Assembly: GCA_004123355.1 (NCBI GenBank)
Contig: SCHM01000004.1
Coordinates: forward strand, 4,496,316-4,560,315
DNA length: 64,000 nt
Direction of reading: 5' to 3'
Origin: Amphirosellinia nigrospora
Lineage: Eukaryota > Ascomycota > Sordariomycetes > Xylariales > Xylariaceae
Position numbers and translations under genes: made by a program. A model generated the notes under the pieces. It was given only the letters and a program-made list of their open reading frames with translations. It ran no database searches and was not told the DNA's origin. The first letter of the stretch is position 1. Each line of letters begins with the position of its first letter. This document shows positions 12,801 to 27,734 of this stretch, piece after piece.

Positions 12801-15800
12801 TAGCTTTTTAATAAAATAGCTAAAATATTATTATATTTTAAATAATTAACTAATATAAAATTATAGTAGTTTTAAATTAAACTAGTTTAAAATAGTTTTT
12901 ATTTTAATATTTATATTTAGTTTTAATATTTAAATAAATTATTAGCTCCGATTTTATATTTAAATATTAATACGTTAAAAAGTTTTTTTTAATTTTAAAG
13001 TTTATAAAAATTTTTTTTTGTTATTTTTTATAGCTTTTATAGCTAATTAATAGTTTAAATATTATTTTATAGTTATATTTTATTTTTATTATAAATTTTT
13101 ATTTATAAAAATGTTTTATTTTATAAAATTTTTTATTTATTAGTTTTATAGCTATTATATAAATATTAGTTTTTGGTTTTTTTTTTTTTATTTTTTTTTA
13201 AAAATTAGAATTTTCGGCTAAAAAATCGTTCGTTAATTTTAAAAAATAAGTTTTATTTTTTTAAAAAAAACGTTTAATTATTTATTATTTGTTTTAGTTT
13301 TATAAAATAGTATAAATTTAAAATTTATAAAAAATTCGGTTTATTAAACTTATTATTTAGAAAATTTTTTAGTTATTATAAAATATTTTAAGTTTTTATA
13401 GTTTAATAAAATTAAAAACATTTTTTTTAAGCTTTAAAGTTTAATATTTTATATTTTTAAATAATTTATTATTGCTAATAGTTTTTTATTATATATTTTA
13501 TAATTAATTTTATAAATAAAAAACTTTCGAAAAAAATAAACTATTAAGCGGAAAAATTTTTATTTATTATATTAAAATAAATAATTTTTATAAACTATTT
13601 TTAAATAATTAGTTTTTATAACTATAAGTTTATTTAAATTAAATTAAATAAAACTAGCTTTAATATAAAAAACTTTTAAGCTTTTTAAAAGCTATTTTTT
13701 TTATTTTTTTTAATAAAAAAGGATTTTTTTTTATAAGCAAAATAAATAGTATAATAATATTTAAATATTTAAAAATAAATTATTAATAAAAGTTTATAAA
13801 TTTTAAAAAGTTTTTTATATTTTTAAATAATTTAAAAGCTTTTTATTTTTAAATAGTTTTTATTTTTTAAAGTTTATATATATTTTAATATTTGCTTTAA
13901 TAATAAATTAAAATATTTAGTTTTTATTATTTTAAATTTATATTTATTAATATTAAAATATAATTTTATAGTTTTTAAAACGTTTAATATTTATTTTATT
14001 TTTTTTATATAGTTTTTTTTAATCCGTTAAACTATATTAAAATATTATTTATATATAAATATAAATATATTTAAATATTAATATAAAGCTAAGTTTATAT
14101 AGCGTTAAAATATAGCTAAAGTTTTTAATAGCTTAAAAAAGTAATTAATTATTTAAAAAGTTTAAACTAAATATAAAACGCTATTTTTTATTTTTTTTTT
14201 TTTTAATATAAAGTTTATAAAAAGTAGTTTTTATATTTAGTTTAATAAACTAGTATATTTTCGATAAATTTATTAATATTTTAAAATTAAAAAAAAAAAT
14301 ATTTATTTGCTTATATTATAGCGTTAAGCGTTTAATAATTAATAAAAATATAATTTTTTTTTAGTTTTTTTATAAATAATATTAAAGTTTTTTATAATAA
14401 ACTATTAATATAAATATAGTTTTTATTATAATTTTATAAATATTTTTTATAATATTAATAGTTTATTTTTTAATATATTATATAAAACTTTTATAAACTA
14501 AAGGTTTTTGTTTTTTATTATTTTATGCGATAAAGATTTTATAATTTATTTTTTATAATATAAAAGTAATTTGTTTTTTTTTTTTTATTAAATAGTTTTA
14601 TTTAAAGTTTAAGTTTTTTAATAATTATATTTTTATTTTTATTATATTTTTTAGCGTAAGCGCTTTTATAATATTTATTAATATAATTATAAATATTAAT
14701 ATATTTATTATTTTAAAACGTTTTAATTTTTTAATTTTTGCTTTAAAAATTACGTTAAGCTATTTAGTTTTTTATATTTATTATAGCTATTAAATCTTTA
14801 ATATATAATTTAATTTTTATATTTTAAAATAATCGGCTTTTTTTATATTAATTATATATTTATAAACTATATATATTATTTTTAATTTTTTTATTTATAG
14901 TTTTTTAAAATTAAATTATATTATAAATAATTTATTATTATATTAATATTTATTATTAAAAACTATTTATATTAGTTTTTATATAAATTATTTTATCGAT
15001 AATTTTTTATTTTATTATTATTTTTTATAGTTTTTTTAGTATAATATTATATAATAAATATAAGCGTTAAGCTAATAAACTATTTATAATATTATATTTA
15101 TAATTTTAATTTATTAATATTTTTAATTAATATTTTATTATAAATAAAGTTTATAATAAAAAATATATTATTTATATATTGTTTTAGTTTAGTTTTTAAG
15201 CTTATAAAAATTAAATTTTTTATATATTTTTATTATAACTAGAAATAAAAGCTATTTATTTTTTAATTTTTTAAAATTTATTAATAAATTTTTAATATTT
15301 ATTACTATATTTATAGCTTTTATTTTATTATTATGTTATATTAGCGTAAAAGAGCATTTATTAATAAAATAGCCCGTTTTTTTATATTTAAAGCATTATT
15401 TATTAGCTTTTTGTTTATTTAGTTTAATATTTAATATTTAATAAGTTTAAAGTTATAATAAGTTAAAATAATATTAGTAGCTTTAATTTTTATTATAATT
15501 ATATTATTTTTAACGTTTATAATAAAAATAAAACTAATAAATAAATAATAATTATTATTTTTTTTTTTATTATTTTTATATTAGTTTTAATATAATAGCT
15601 TTAGTTTTTAAAGCGGCTAGCTATAGCTATAATTTTATTAATTTATCTATTATAATTTTTAAAAAAATTATTTTAAGAAATTAAAATAAAAATAAATTTT
15701 TGCTTAATGTTTTTTTTAGTATAATTAGCTTAGTTTCGTTAGTTTATAATATACTTTTATATTTATAAGTATATTTTTATTTTAAAAAAATTTAAAAAAT

Positions 15801-16446
15801 AGTTTTTTATTTTATATAAACGAAAATAGCTTTAAAGTAGCTTTTTAAATAATTAATATTAAAATAATAATATATAAAAAATATATAAATTTTATAAAAT
15901 TATAAGTTTAAAAACGCCCGCTAATAATAAAAATAATATAACTATAGTTTAATAATATTTTTAAGCTATTTGTTAATTTAGTAAAACTTATTGCGGTTTT
16001 TTTTTATAAATTTAATATTTCGGTTAAATTTTTGTTTTATAGTTATTTTTTACGCAAAAAATTTTATATAAATATTTATAAATTTATCCGGCTAAAATAA
16101 AAGTTTATATTTCGATTTATTAAAAAAGTTAGCTATTTTTATAAAGTTTTTTATTATAATTGTTTTTATAAAAATATAATATTAACATTAAATATTAAAG
16201 TATAAAAATAAAAGCAATATTATAATATATTTATTTGTTTTTTAGCTATTATATATAGCTTAACGTTTAAATTTTATTAGTTATTAAAAATAGTTTAAAT
16301 TTATTTAAAAAATATTAATACTATTTAATTAATAATAGCTATTTATTTTTATAGTTTTTATTAAAAACTATTTAATAAAGCTTAAATTATATCGTTTAAA
16401 CTTTAAATCGTTATAAAAAGTTTTATAAAAACTTTTTTATTATTTA

Positions 16447-16733
16447 TATTAAGTAGCTAAAGAGTATAATATTATACGTAATAATAGGTAAGATAAATAT
16501 TTATATATATTGATTTATTTTTTTTAATTATTCGTACGAAAGCTAGGCTTTCGTGCGGAGAATTTTTTTATACGAAAAGAATTTTGCTATAAATACCGTA
16601 TAACTAAATCGGGCGGATATATTAGCTTAATTTTATCGTATGAATAGCTAATATTATAATTAATAATTAGTTATCGTATATAGTTAATACTAATATATTA
16701 ATTTTATACGTAAATAATATTATAATTATAATA
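16447..16733 (+). repeat. Left LTR of the inner retroelement
   Basis: Direct repeat of 23489-23772. The shared stretch includes the RIP-resistant segment TCGGGCGGATATATTAGCTT near its middle. ATTTA precedes it. Confidence 0.8.
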
Positions 16734-19700
16734 TTAGTTTTTTTTTTTAGTTATAGCGTATTTTTATACGATTGCTTTTTTTAATATAAAAAATCTAAAC
16801 GTAAAAAAAATATTAAATATATTATATAGCAAATATATAAATAAAAAAGCGCCCAATAATATATTAAATTATTATTTTTTTAAAATACCTAGTATTTATA
16901 TAACTATACGTAAAAAAAAGGTTAATAAATAGATAAAAAGCTAATTTATATATAATTATTATATATAATTTTTTTATTTAATTTATTTAAATATTTTAAA
17001 AATTAAATAATATTGCTTTTATATTTACTACTATTATATATAAGTTAGATTATTTTTATACTGCTTTTTTGTTTTTTTTTTTTTTTTTTTTTTTTCGCGC
17101 GTATATTTTATTTATATTATATATATATATATATATTTCGTACGTATATTTTAACTAATTTTATAAACTTATATAATATTAAATTTAATAATCGTTATAT
17201 AATAATATAATATTAGCAATAATATTAATAATAGTACTAATAATTAATAATATTAATAGTAGTATTACCGCTATTATTGCTATTATTATTATTATATGTA
17301 AAACTTTTTAAGTTTTTTTAAATATTGTATTAATAATAATTAAAGTAAAATTATTATTAATATTAATAATAACTACTATAAAACTTATTAATTTTATTAG
17401 GGTTTTTTGCCCGCGTTTTATGTTTTTTATTTTTAGCGGTATTATATAGTTTTAAAACTTTATATGTTTAAAAAATAGTAGTACTATTAAAGTTTATAGC
17501 TTTTTTATTAAAAATCGGGTTTATAAAGTTTTATATTAACGTTATATATAAACGTATATATATATTTTATTTGTTTATTTTATATGAATAATTTTTAATA
17601 TATATTTTAGCTAATTTGTTTTATTATACGATAGAACGAAAAAAATATAATCGCTTTTGTTTTTTCGTATAATATTATTTTTTAAATATTATTAATTATT
17701 ATTTTTATTAATATATAAATAAAGTTTATATGTTAAAAAAATATTTCTGTATATTTTTTTTAAAATTGTAACTAAATTATTATTTTATATTAAAATAGTT
17801 TGCGCGGTAGTTATATTAATTATTAAAATATTTTATTTAATTAATATTATATAGTACTAAGTTTTTAAAATAACGTTTATAGCGTTTATATATAGCGATC
17901 GTATAATATTTATTATTTTTATTATATATAGTTTAAGTTTAAAAAAAAAAAAAAAAAAAAATAAATTAATTATACGTATTATTTTTTAAAGTATAAATTT
18001 TAGTTATTATTTTTGCTATAATTTTTTAATTTTTTTATTATTTATATATAATATTTGCTTTTTTAAATATTTATATATAATATATTGTTTTTATATATAT
18101 TAATTGTTATTTATTATATAAACGTACTTTTTACGGTTTTTTAAAATATTCGATTTATATAAACAGTTTATTTATAAAAACTAAAGTTTTTAATATTTAG
18201 TTTAATGTACGCTTAATAAATATATTAATTAAGTTATTTTTATTATTAATTTATTATATTTTAAAGATTTTTTTTTTTTATATAACTTTTAAAAAATATA
18301 ATATTTATTATTAATTTTTTTTTTAAGTTATTTTTAGTTTAATTAAACAATTATATAACGATTTAAAATTTAAATATAAAATAGCAAATATTAAAAATAA
18401 ATTAAATATTTTTATAATTTTTTAAAATATTATATAAATAATAATATTATTAAAATTATTAATTATATTATATAATTCGTTAGCTAGAATATTTCGCGTA
18501 ATTTTTTATATTTGTTTAAATTTTAATATATAATATTATTTTCGATTTTAAAATTTAAGTTTACTATATTTTTTATATAAGCTTTAATTATAAATATAAT
18601 AATAAATTTAAATTATAAAATTATATTTATATTATTTATAAATAATTTGTTTATAAAAATAAAAAGTTTTATATAATAAAAATCGAAAAAAATAAACGTA
18701 AGTTTTTTTAACAAGTTATTTTTTTACTATTTAATTTATTTGTTTAATATTTAATATTATATAATTATAGCTTAATAATTTAAACTATAATAATAAAATT
18801 ATATATAGTTTTAAATTAATATATATTATTAATATATATTTTTTTAGCTTATTAAAAAATATAAATTTAAACGAATTTTTTTATATAAAGTTAATTTTAG
18901 CTAAATTTTTAGCTTAGTTTTTTTAATTATTATAATATTTTATTCGTACGAAAAAATTTTTTTATTATTAAACTTAAATAAATATTTAAAAAATAAAATT
19001 TTTTAAATTTTATACGAAGTTTTATTTGTTTAAGTTTTTTTTTTTTGCGCAATAAAAAATTTAGCATAATAAAACTTAATATATTATTTGTTTATATTTT
19101 AATTATTTCGAAAATATTTAAATTATTATATATAATTAATAAATATAAATTATATATAAATATTTATATTTTAAGTTTTTTTAATAATATTAATAATATA
19201 TTTTAAACTAATATAGTTTAAATTTAACTAAGCTATATAAAGTTATATAATATATAAATAATTTTTAAAGAATATTTTTTTTTTAGTTTTAAAAGTAAAT
19301 AAATATAAATATTATTAATAGTTTATTTTTTAATTAAATATAAACTTAAATAATATTTTTAAATTTATATAAAGCTTTAAAATTTTATATAAAAATAAAG
19401 CTAAATATTAAAATTAACTATTAGTTTATTTATTAAATTGTTAGTAATTAAATTAAAACGGTGCTTTTTTTAATATTATTATATTTTTATAATAAGTTTA
19501 AACTTTTTATATAGCTTTATAGTTTTTTTTTTAATTTTTTATATAAAATAAAATTTAAAATATATTTTTTTTTAAATATTTAAATTATATATAATAAATT
19601 TAAAATATTTTATATAATAAGTTTATTAATTTTTATTACGTTTAATTTTTTAAATAGTTTATTAAAAATTATAATAATTTTATTTATATATAGTTTAGTT

Positions 19701-22700
19701 ATTAATTTAAAAGTTTGCTTTTTTTTTTATTAAAAAAGTTTATAATATTTAAATATTATATAATAAATATATTTAGGTATTATATAATAATAAAGCTAAG
19801 TTTTTTTTTTTAGCTAATTATATTTTTTTTAGTAATTATTAGCTATATAAATTATATATTATTTTAATTTAAATTATTTATTTAAATATTTTTTATATAA
19901 TAATATAGCTTAATTTATATATATTAAAATATATTAGTTTATTAATCGAAACTATAATTATATTTAATTTTTAATTATTTTAATTTTATATAGTTTTTTT
20001 TATTTTATTTTTTTTTTTATATTAAAACTTTGCTTTAAAAAAAAATATAAATATATTATATAAATAGTTTATTTCGTTTATTAATCGTATAATTAATTTC
20101 GATTTTTATATAGTTTTTATATAGTATTTTTATTGTTTTTAAACAATTACTGCTTTTTATATAATAAAAAAAAATAAAAAAAACTTTTTTTAATATAAAA
20201 ATAAGCTTTAAAAATAAAAAAAATTAATAAAACTATTAGGTTTAATAATATTATTTAATGCTTTTATTATTATTTATAAATTAATTTATTATTTATATAT
20301 ACGTTAATTTTTTTTTAAAAATATTATTATATATTTAAATAGTTTATATATTTATTTTATTTTGTTTATTATTTAATATATTTTAATAAATATTTTATAT
20401 ATATATTAGTTATTTTATATATTTTTTAAATTTATCTAACGAAAAATTTATTTTAAAGTTATATATAATATTATTTAAAAGTTTTTAGTAATATTAATTT
20501 AATATTTATATAATATTTTTATATATTTTATATAAATATTAATTTTAAAAAATTATTGTTTAAAATAATATAATAATATTAATAATATTAATACGTTTTA
20601 ATTATTTATTTATATAATATTTATAATTATTTTATAGTTAAATTTATAGTTATTTTTAATTATAAATTTAAATTATATAAAAGCTTTTATATTTAATAAT
20701 AATAATAAAATTTTTAGATTTTTTTTAAAATAAATTGTTCGATTTTATATTTTGCGTAAATAATATTTTATATAATTTTTCTATATAAAAATATCCGAAC
20801 TATTATATAAACAATATAGTTTAGTTTTATAAAGTAGCTAGTTGTTTTATATAAGCTAATATTAAAAATAAATAGCTTATTTATATATAATAAAATACTG
20901 TTTTTGTTTTTTTGTATAATAATATTTTTATATTATTAAAATATTTTTTTAAATAGTTTATATTTTTTAAAAAAAATAAAAAAATAAAAATATTTAAGAT
21001 ATAAAATATATATAGCTAATTTAGTTATTAATTTTTTATATATTAAAAATATTATATAGTTTTTGCTAAAATTTATTTTAGCTATTTTAAAAGTTTAAAT
21101 AATTTTAGTTTTTAGGTTTTTTATATATAAGCTTTTATTTATAGTTTTTTTATAATAAAAAATTTTAAAGCTTTTATATTTTAAATAATATTTTAATATT
21201 TTATAATATTAATTATTAAATATAAATAAATTAAATAGCTAGTTTATAATTATTAACTAAATGTTTTTTTTTATTATATAATATATAAATATTATTTATA
21301 AATATATATACGATATTTTTATTTTATATATTTAAATTTTTTTTTTTTTTTTTATATATATATTAAATAGTTTTTGTATTTAATTAAATAAATTAAAAAT
21401 TTTTTAAAAGTTAGTTATTTTTAAATATTATTTCGTATAATAAATATTTTTTTATGTAAAACTTTTTTTAAAAAATATAATTAGTTAATTAGTATTTTTT
21501 TTTTAGCAATAAAATATTTTTTATTCGTATATAAATTTTTTAAAAAATAGCTATTTATATAATTTTAACTAATATTTATTTTTAAAATTTTTAAATATTA
21601 TATAATATTTTTATTATATAAATATAGTTAATTTAGTTATATTATTAATTTATATAGTATAAATTTTTTACTTTTTATACGAAGTATTAAATTGTTAGGT
21701 TTTTTTTAATTTAAAAATATAAATAAAATCTAAAAAAAATCTTTTATATATAAGTTTTTAAAAAATAAATACTATTTTAAATTTTAGAATATTTTTATAT
21801 ATATATATAATAATTATATTTAAATAAATTTTTTTAAATATTTTATTTTAAATATTTTTTAAGCTTTAAATAATTTATTAATTATAACTTTTAACGTTTT
21901 ATATAAAAATAGGTTTTTTTTTATTTATATATTATATAAAAATAATATTAATTTAATTAGTTTAATATTAGTTATAGTTTATAATTATATTAAAATATAA
22001 GTTTATAATATTATATATTTTTTTTATATATAATTAAAACTAATATAATATATATAATAATTTTTATATAATTAATTAATATTATAAAAAATATAATATA
22101 AAATTAATTTTTATAATTTTAAGCTTTAATAATAATTAACGAACTATTATATTTTATTATAAAATAAGTTGTATAGTTTTTCGGAATAATTTTTTTTTTT
22201 TGCTAAGTTTTTAAAAAAATTTAATATTTTATAAATAAAATAGCTTTGTTTTAAATATTATACGTAAAAAGGATTTAAATTTTAAATAAAAATATTTTTA
22301 TATTTAATATTATATAATAAATAAATTATTTTAAAGTTTAAAAAAAATTTTAAAAAACTAAGTATTTTATTATACGTTAAAAATATAATATATTTTTTAT
22401 TTATATAAAAATAAATTATTAATTAAAAAATAATAAATAATATTTAATAGTTATAAAAAGTTTTTAAAATTTTATTTTTAATATTTTATTTTTATATAAT
22501 ATTTTATTATTTAAAGTTAAAAAGCTAGCTTTTAGTTACGTATATAAGTTATTTTATAGCTATTTTTTTGTTTATTTTTTATTTTTTTTTTTGTTTGTTT
22601 TTTTGTTTAAAAAAAAAGATCGTAAAATTATTTTATTGTATAAAAAAACTTTGCTAATTTTAAAATTATTAATTTAATATAAAAAACGTAAATATTATTT

Positions 22701-23488
22701 AAAATAATTATATAAAATTTAAAATTTATACGCTAAAATATATTTATTTTTATAAATTATATAATATAGTTTTTTTTAACCGTTTTATAAGTTTTTAATT
22801 TAAAACGCTTTTTATATAAAAAGCGTTATAAATTTTTTTAATAATTTAAATATTAATTTTATTAAATATTTTAGGTTTTATTATTTTAAAGTTTTTTGTT
22901 AATATTTTTTAAAAGTTTTTAAATTATATAAAATATAATTATATTTTATATAAATATGCTATTTATATATTAATTTATTTTATAATAATTATTTTAAAGT
23001 TTTATAAAATATTTTTATATATATAAAAGTTAATAGTTTTTTATATAAAATTTAAAAATATACTAGTTTTTTAAGCGATTTTTTTAACTATATTATTGTA
23101 CGGAATATTAGCTAAAAAAGTAAAAAATTGCTTTAGCTATTTTTTCAAAAATATAGCGTTTTTATATATTTGTTTATATTAGCTATTATATAATTAATTA
23201 TTTTTTATTATATTTGAAAATATTATAAATAAAAAAATTATTAAATTATATTACGAACTTTTACGTAGTTCGTATAATAATAATTAAAAAATAATATAAT
23301 TATACGCTATTAATTAAACTTTTATATAAAATATAGTATTAAAATATATTAAAATAATTAATTTTTTTTTTTTTAATATAATATTAAAAAACTAAAATAT
23401 AATATAAAAAATATAGCTTATATAATTAAGTTTAAATTTTATTTTTATTTTTGCTAATTTATATTTTTTAGCTAAAAATATTAATTAA

Positions 23489-23772
23489 TATTAAATAGCT
23501 AAAAAGTATAATATTATATATAATAATAAATAAAATAAATATTTATATATATTAATTTATTTTTTTTAATTATTTATATAAAAGCTAAGCTTTTATATAA
23601 AGAATTTTTTTATACGAAAAAAATTTTGCTATAATATATATTAAGAATCGGGCGGATATATTAGCTTAACTTTATTATACGAATAGCTAATATTATAATT
23701 AATAATTAGCTATTATACGTAATTAATACTAATATATTAACTTCGTACGTAAATAATATTATAATTATAACA
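23489..23772 (+). repeat. Right LTR of the inner retroelement
   Basis: Direct repeat of 16447-16733. It is followed directly by ATTTA, the second copy of the target duplication. Confidence 0.8.
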
Positions 23773-23864
23773 ATTTATATATTTATTAATTTTTATTATT
23801 AATAACTAATAACTATATATTCGCTATTTAAAAATAAAATAATCGTAGTTAATATATAAAAAGT

Positions 23865-24024
23865 TATAGTTTTAAAGCTAAAAATACTATTTATTAACTA
23901 CAATAAAGAAAAAAAAAATCTATGCGCGCTAGCGTATACGGAAAGGCTGCTATATAGTAGCTCTAGCTCGGGGCCGGAGCTATAACCTAGGTTATAAGCT
24001 TACTAGCCTAGCTAACCTATGATA
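23865..24024 (+). repeat. Right copy of 160-bp direct repeat (probable LTR)
   Basis: This is the direct partner of 9720-9879. The palindrome ATAACCTAGGTTAT is at 23982-23995. It lies only 93 bp beyond the inner retroelement. Confidence 0.75.
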
Positions 24025-24913
24025 AAGTTAAAGGTTAACTTATATTTATCGAAATATTAAAAAAGCCCTTTAAAAAATAAATATTTATATATAGCTAATA
24101 ATATAAGCAACTTGCCAAGGTTAAAAATAATACTTTTTTATTTACTATTATTATTAATTTTAAGGCTTTTAAAGCTTCTGAAGCTTTTAAAGCCCTCGAA
24201 ATTTCCGAAGTAATATCTTGATCGCTATTATTATTTTTACTATTTTTGTTATTATTATTATTTTCGATATTATTGTTTTTTTTTTTTAAAGTTAATTTAT
24301 TAAAAGTAAGGAAGTTATTATTAAATAAAAAAGTTTCGAAAATTTATTTATATAAAAAACGTTTTATAATTATAGTTTTTAATAAAGTTAAGCTTATTTA
24401 TTATATTAATAAAGCATATAAAGTATAACTTAATAAATTTAAAAATAAAATATTAGCTATTGTTTGTAAGTATATATTAATATATTATTTTAATTAAACT
24501 ATTTATGTATTATTAACGTAAAAATCGAGTTAAGTTTTCGAGCTTTTAAATAAATATTTATATATTTAATAACGTTAAAGCTTAAAATAAATAATGCTTT
24601 TATATTTATTAATAGTAAAAAAATCGCCGCTATTTTAAAGTTTTAAAACTAATATTTATATTTATTTAATATTTATATAAGGTCGAAAATATTAAAAAAA
24701 CAATATTAAGTATATTAATAAATATAAAAAAAAATCTTTAGTAATAAATAAAGTTAATATAAATTGTTATATTATATATTTATTAATAATTATTATATTT
24801 ACTATAATATATACTAAAATTTAGTAGGTATTATAATAATTATAATAGTTATAATATATATAGTAAGCTTTACTAAGGATAATGTAGTATTGAGTTTGTA
24901 TTAAGTGATGAAG

Positions 24914-25060
24914 AAGGAAGCAGGTACTAGGTAAAGCTCCTGCCGGAGGCAGGAGACTTACCTAGTCCCTAGCTTCTTTATTTAATCTATAGGACTAGAC
25001 TCCACTTATTAGTGGAGTAGGCTCCACTTTGCAGTGGGGACCCCCTGCGGGGTTACCCCC
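24914..25060. other. GC-rich cluster of four hairpins inside the AT block
   Basis: This segment keeps normal GC and many CA/TG dinucleotides although both sides are RIP-depleted. Hairpin 1 (24914-24979) has an outer GAAGC/GCTTC stem, then ACTAGGTAA pairing with TTACCTAGT, then CTCCTGCC pairing with GGCAGGAG around a GGA loop. Hairpin 2 (24999-25018) is ACTCCACT-TATT-AGTGGAGT, a perfect 8-bp stem. Hairpin 3 (25022-25039) is CTCCACT with AGTGGGG. Hairpin 4 (25042-25052) is CCCC-TGC-GGGG and can alternatively pair with the following CCCC. The layout recalls GC clusters of fungal mitochondrial DNA or a structured end of a small mobile element. No coding sense is seen. It either arrived after RIP or was never repeated enough to be hit. 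Confidence 0.7.
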
Positions 25061-27734
25061 CTTGTTAAAGTGTAGCAATATAGTACTTTATAATAATATA
25101 CTTAAGTATATATAAATATAAGTAGTACTATTATATATTTAAAATATTATTATAGCTTTTATTAAAATTTAATATAGTTATAAATATAGTTATACTTTAT
25201 AATAATATAATAAATTAATAGTTTATAAACAAAAAATAATTATATTATAAGTTTTATAAAGTATAATATTATTTTTTTTAATATTTATATATAATAAATT
25301 GTAATTTTGCTTTTAAATACTTGTTTTTTCGCTAGAAATTAATAACTTTTTTTTTTTTAAACAAAAATCCTTTTTATAACTATTTTTTCCGACTTTTTTT
25401 ACTTATTATAGCCGGTTATAAATACTTATTACGAGTTAATGCTATAATTAATATTATTTATAAATAATAATAATATATATATAAAATAGTTTAAATATTT
25501 TTAATTTATTAAGTATTTTGTTTATTTTATTAAAAAGTAATACTATAACTATAAAAGTAAAACTATGTTTTTTTGCTATATAAAAGGTTTTATTACTATT
25601 ATATTAGCTAGGAAATTTTTTATAATAGTTTATTACTATTAAAAAGCTAAAGCTATTTTTAAAACGTTATTATTTATTTTATTAAATATTTTTAAATAGT
25701 TATAAGCAGCTTAAAAAGCCGGCTATTTAAATATAAAAAAATAGTAAAAAGTTATTTTTAAAGCCGGAAATAATTTATATATTTTTAAAATATTATTTTA
25801 AATAGCGTAAAACTTTTAAAGCTATTTAAATAGTATAATAAATAATGCTATTAATATAAATTTATTAAATATAAATAATTTTTATATTTATTTTAGCTTA
25901 AAGATTATAAATATTATTATTATTATTAAATTAAGCTATTAATAGCTTTTTTAAAATTATAATATAAAGTTATTTTTATTAAAAAAACTATTTATAGTAA
26001 AATATAATTAGCGGTAAGTTTAGCTAATATATATTTTTTAAAATAGGTTATATAAATATTTTATATAGCAATTTTATAAAAGTATAAATATATTAACTTT
26101 TTTAAATAATATTATTATAAGCATACGTAGAATTTTTTAATTTATTAATATAAAGTTTTTTTATTTTTAAAAATAAATATAAACTGCTAAGATTTTATAT
26201 TAATTTATTTAAGCAGTTTTTTAAATAATATAATATATAGTAAAATATATTTACGGTTTTAAAAGTAACTTTAAACGTATAAATATCGATTTTTATAATA
26301 TTTATAAATTATTGTTTTTTAGTTCGAGTATTATAAAATGCTTAAAAACGTATATATATAGTTTATATTATTTTTATTATTTTTTTAAAAATAAAAGCTA
26401 AATTTAATATTTAAATATATAAAAATAATAGTATTTAAATAATTACGTATATAACTTTAATAATAGTATATTAAAGCTATTATAAATAACAAATAAATAT
26501 ATAAATTACGTAAAAATAGTATATTAACGTTATTTATAGTAGTTTTTTTTATAATAATTATTTTTTTTTATTTTTATTTAATTTGCTGTTTTAACTAGTA
26601 GAAAACTTTTTTCCGATCGAAATAATTAATAGTAATAATACCGAAAATAATAATAAACGTTAAAAATTAAATATAATATTAAGCATAAAAAATAAAAACT
26701 ATTAACGCTAAAAAATACTTTAAATTATATATAAATTAAGCTATAAATCTAAGTTATATTTTACGTTTGTTGTTTTAAAGTGTTTTTATATAACGTTATT
26801 TTATTTATTGATTTTTTTACGTAAATACGTAAAAAAGCGCTAAATTTATAATCGTTAGTAAATTCGCAGTTTTTTTACTTGTTATAACGTTTTATATACG
26901 TTTTTAATATATTAAAAAAAGCTTTAATAAAGTTAAAATTAAATAAATATAAAATAAGTATTATAGTTTGATTTTATATATTTTTAATTTATATATAGCT
27001 ATAAAGTAATAAAAACTAGCGTTATTTATTATAAAGATTAATTAAAACTTAAAAAATAAATTTATTAAAAATAATATTTTTTTTCGAAGCTAAATTTTAA
27101 AGTTTTTTATATTAGTTAAGCTTTAATATATAAGCGTTATTTTGTTTAATATATTATTTATAATAATTATAAACAATATATTAAATCGGTTGTTTTGTTT
27201 TAATAGCTTCGAAATAAAAAAATATAATTTTTAAATGTTTAATTATATTAATAGTTTATATTTTTCTATTAATATTAAATTTGTTAATAAAAATAAATAT
27301 ATCGGTAGTAAAGTTTATAATTTAATAAGTATAAATAGCTGTTTTATAAAGTTTTATTATATTATTTTAATTTTTAGCTTTTTTTATAATTAATCGATTT
27401 TTTTAACTAATTAAAAATTGTTTATATAGCTATATATATTATATTAAGTTATTAAAAACTATTATATTTTATTAAAATATAAATCGGAGTAAATATTTAA
27501 TTTTTTAATTAATATATTTAAGGCTTATAAAAATAGCTTTAGTACGTTATATTAATTTTGTGATTTCGAAAATTATTTAGTATAGCTTTAAAGGTTATAT
27601 TATTTTTAATAACGTTATATAATTTTTATGTAATAGCTAAACTAATTAGCGATTTTAAAATTTAATTTGTTATTTTTAATAATTATAGCTAATATATTTG
27701 TTTATTAAAATAATATTAAATAAAGCTTCGTTGT

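Larger units (their letters stand above)
16447..23772. mobile_element. Inner LTR retrotransposon fossil (7.3 kb)
   Basis: Two direct repeats of about 285 bp (16447-16733 and 23489-23772) flank a 6.75 kb interior. The 5-bp sequence ATTTA occurs immediately outside both ends (16442-16446 and 23773-23777), a target-site duplication. Size, LTR length and TSD fit a Gypsy- or Copia-type element; the interior is too degraded to decide. It is broken throughout by RIP, with no protein-coding frame surviving. It is the youngest of the three nested elements by position. Confidence 0.8.
9720..24024. mobile_element. Probable older LTR retroelement fossil, interrupted by a second one
   Basis: Two 160-bp direct repeats (9720-9879 and 23865-24024) bracket 14.3 kb. 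After removing the inner element at 16447-23772 the distance between their outer ends is about 7.0 kb, a normal length for an LTR retrotransposon. The repeats begin TGTAGC or its RIP-altered form. A target duplication is not clear. The interior is heavily RIP-mutated and broken throughout, so Gypsy or Copia cannot be told apart. The alternative is that the pair is simply a duplicated segment of the host transposon. It is older than the inner element, which sits inside it. Confidence 0.5.
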
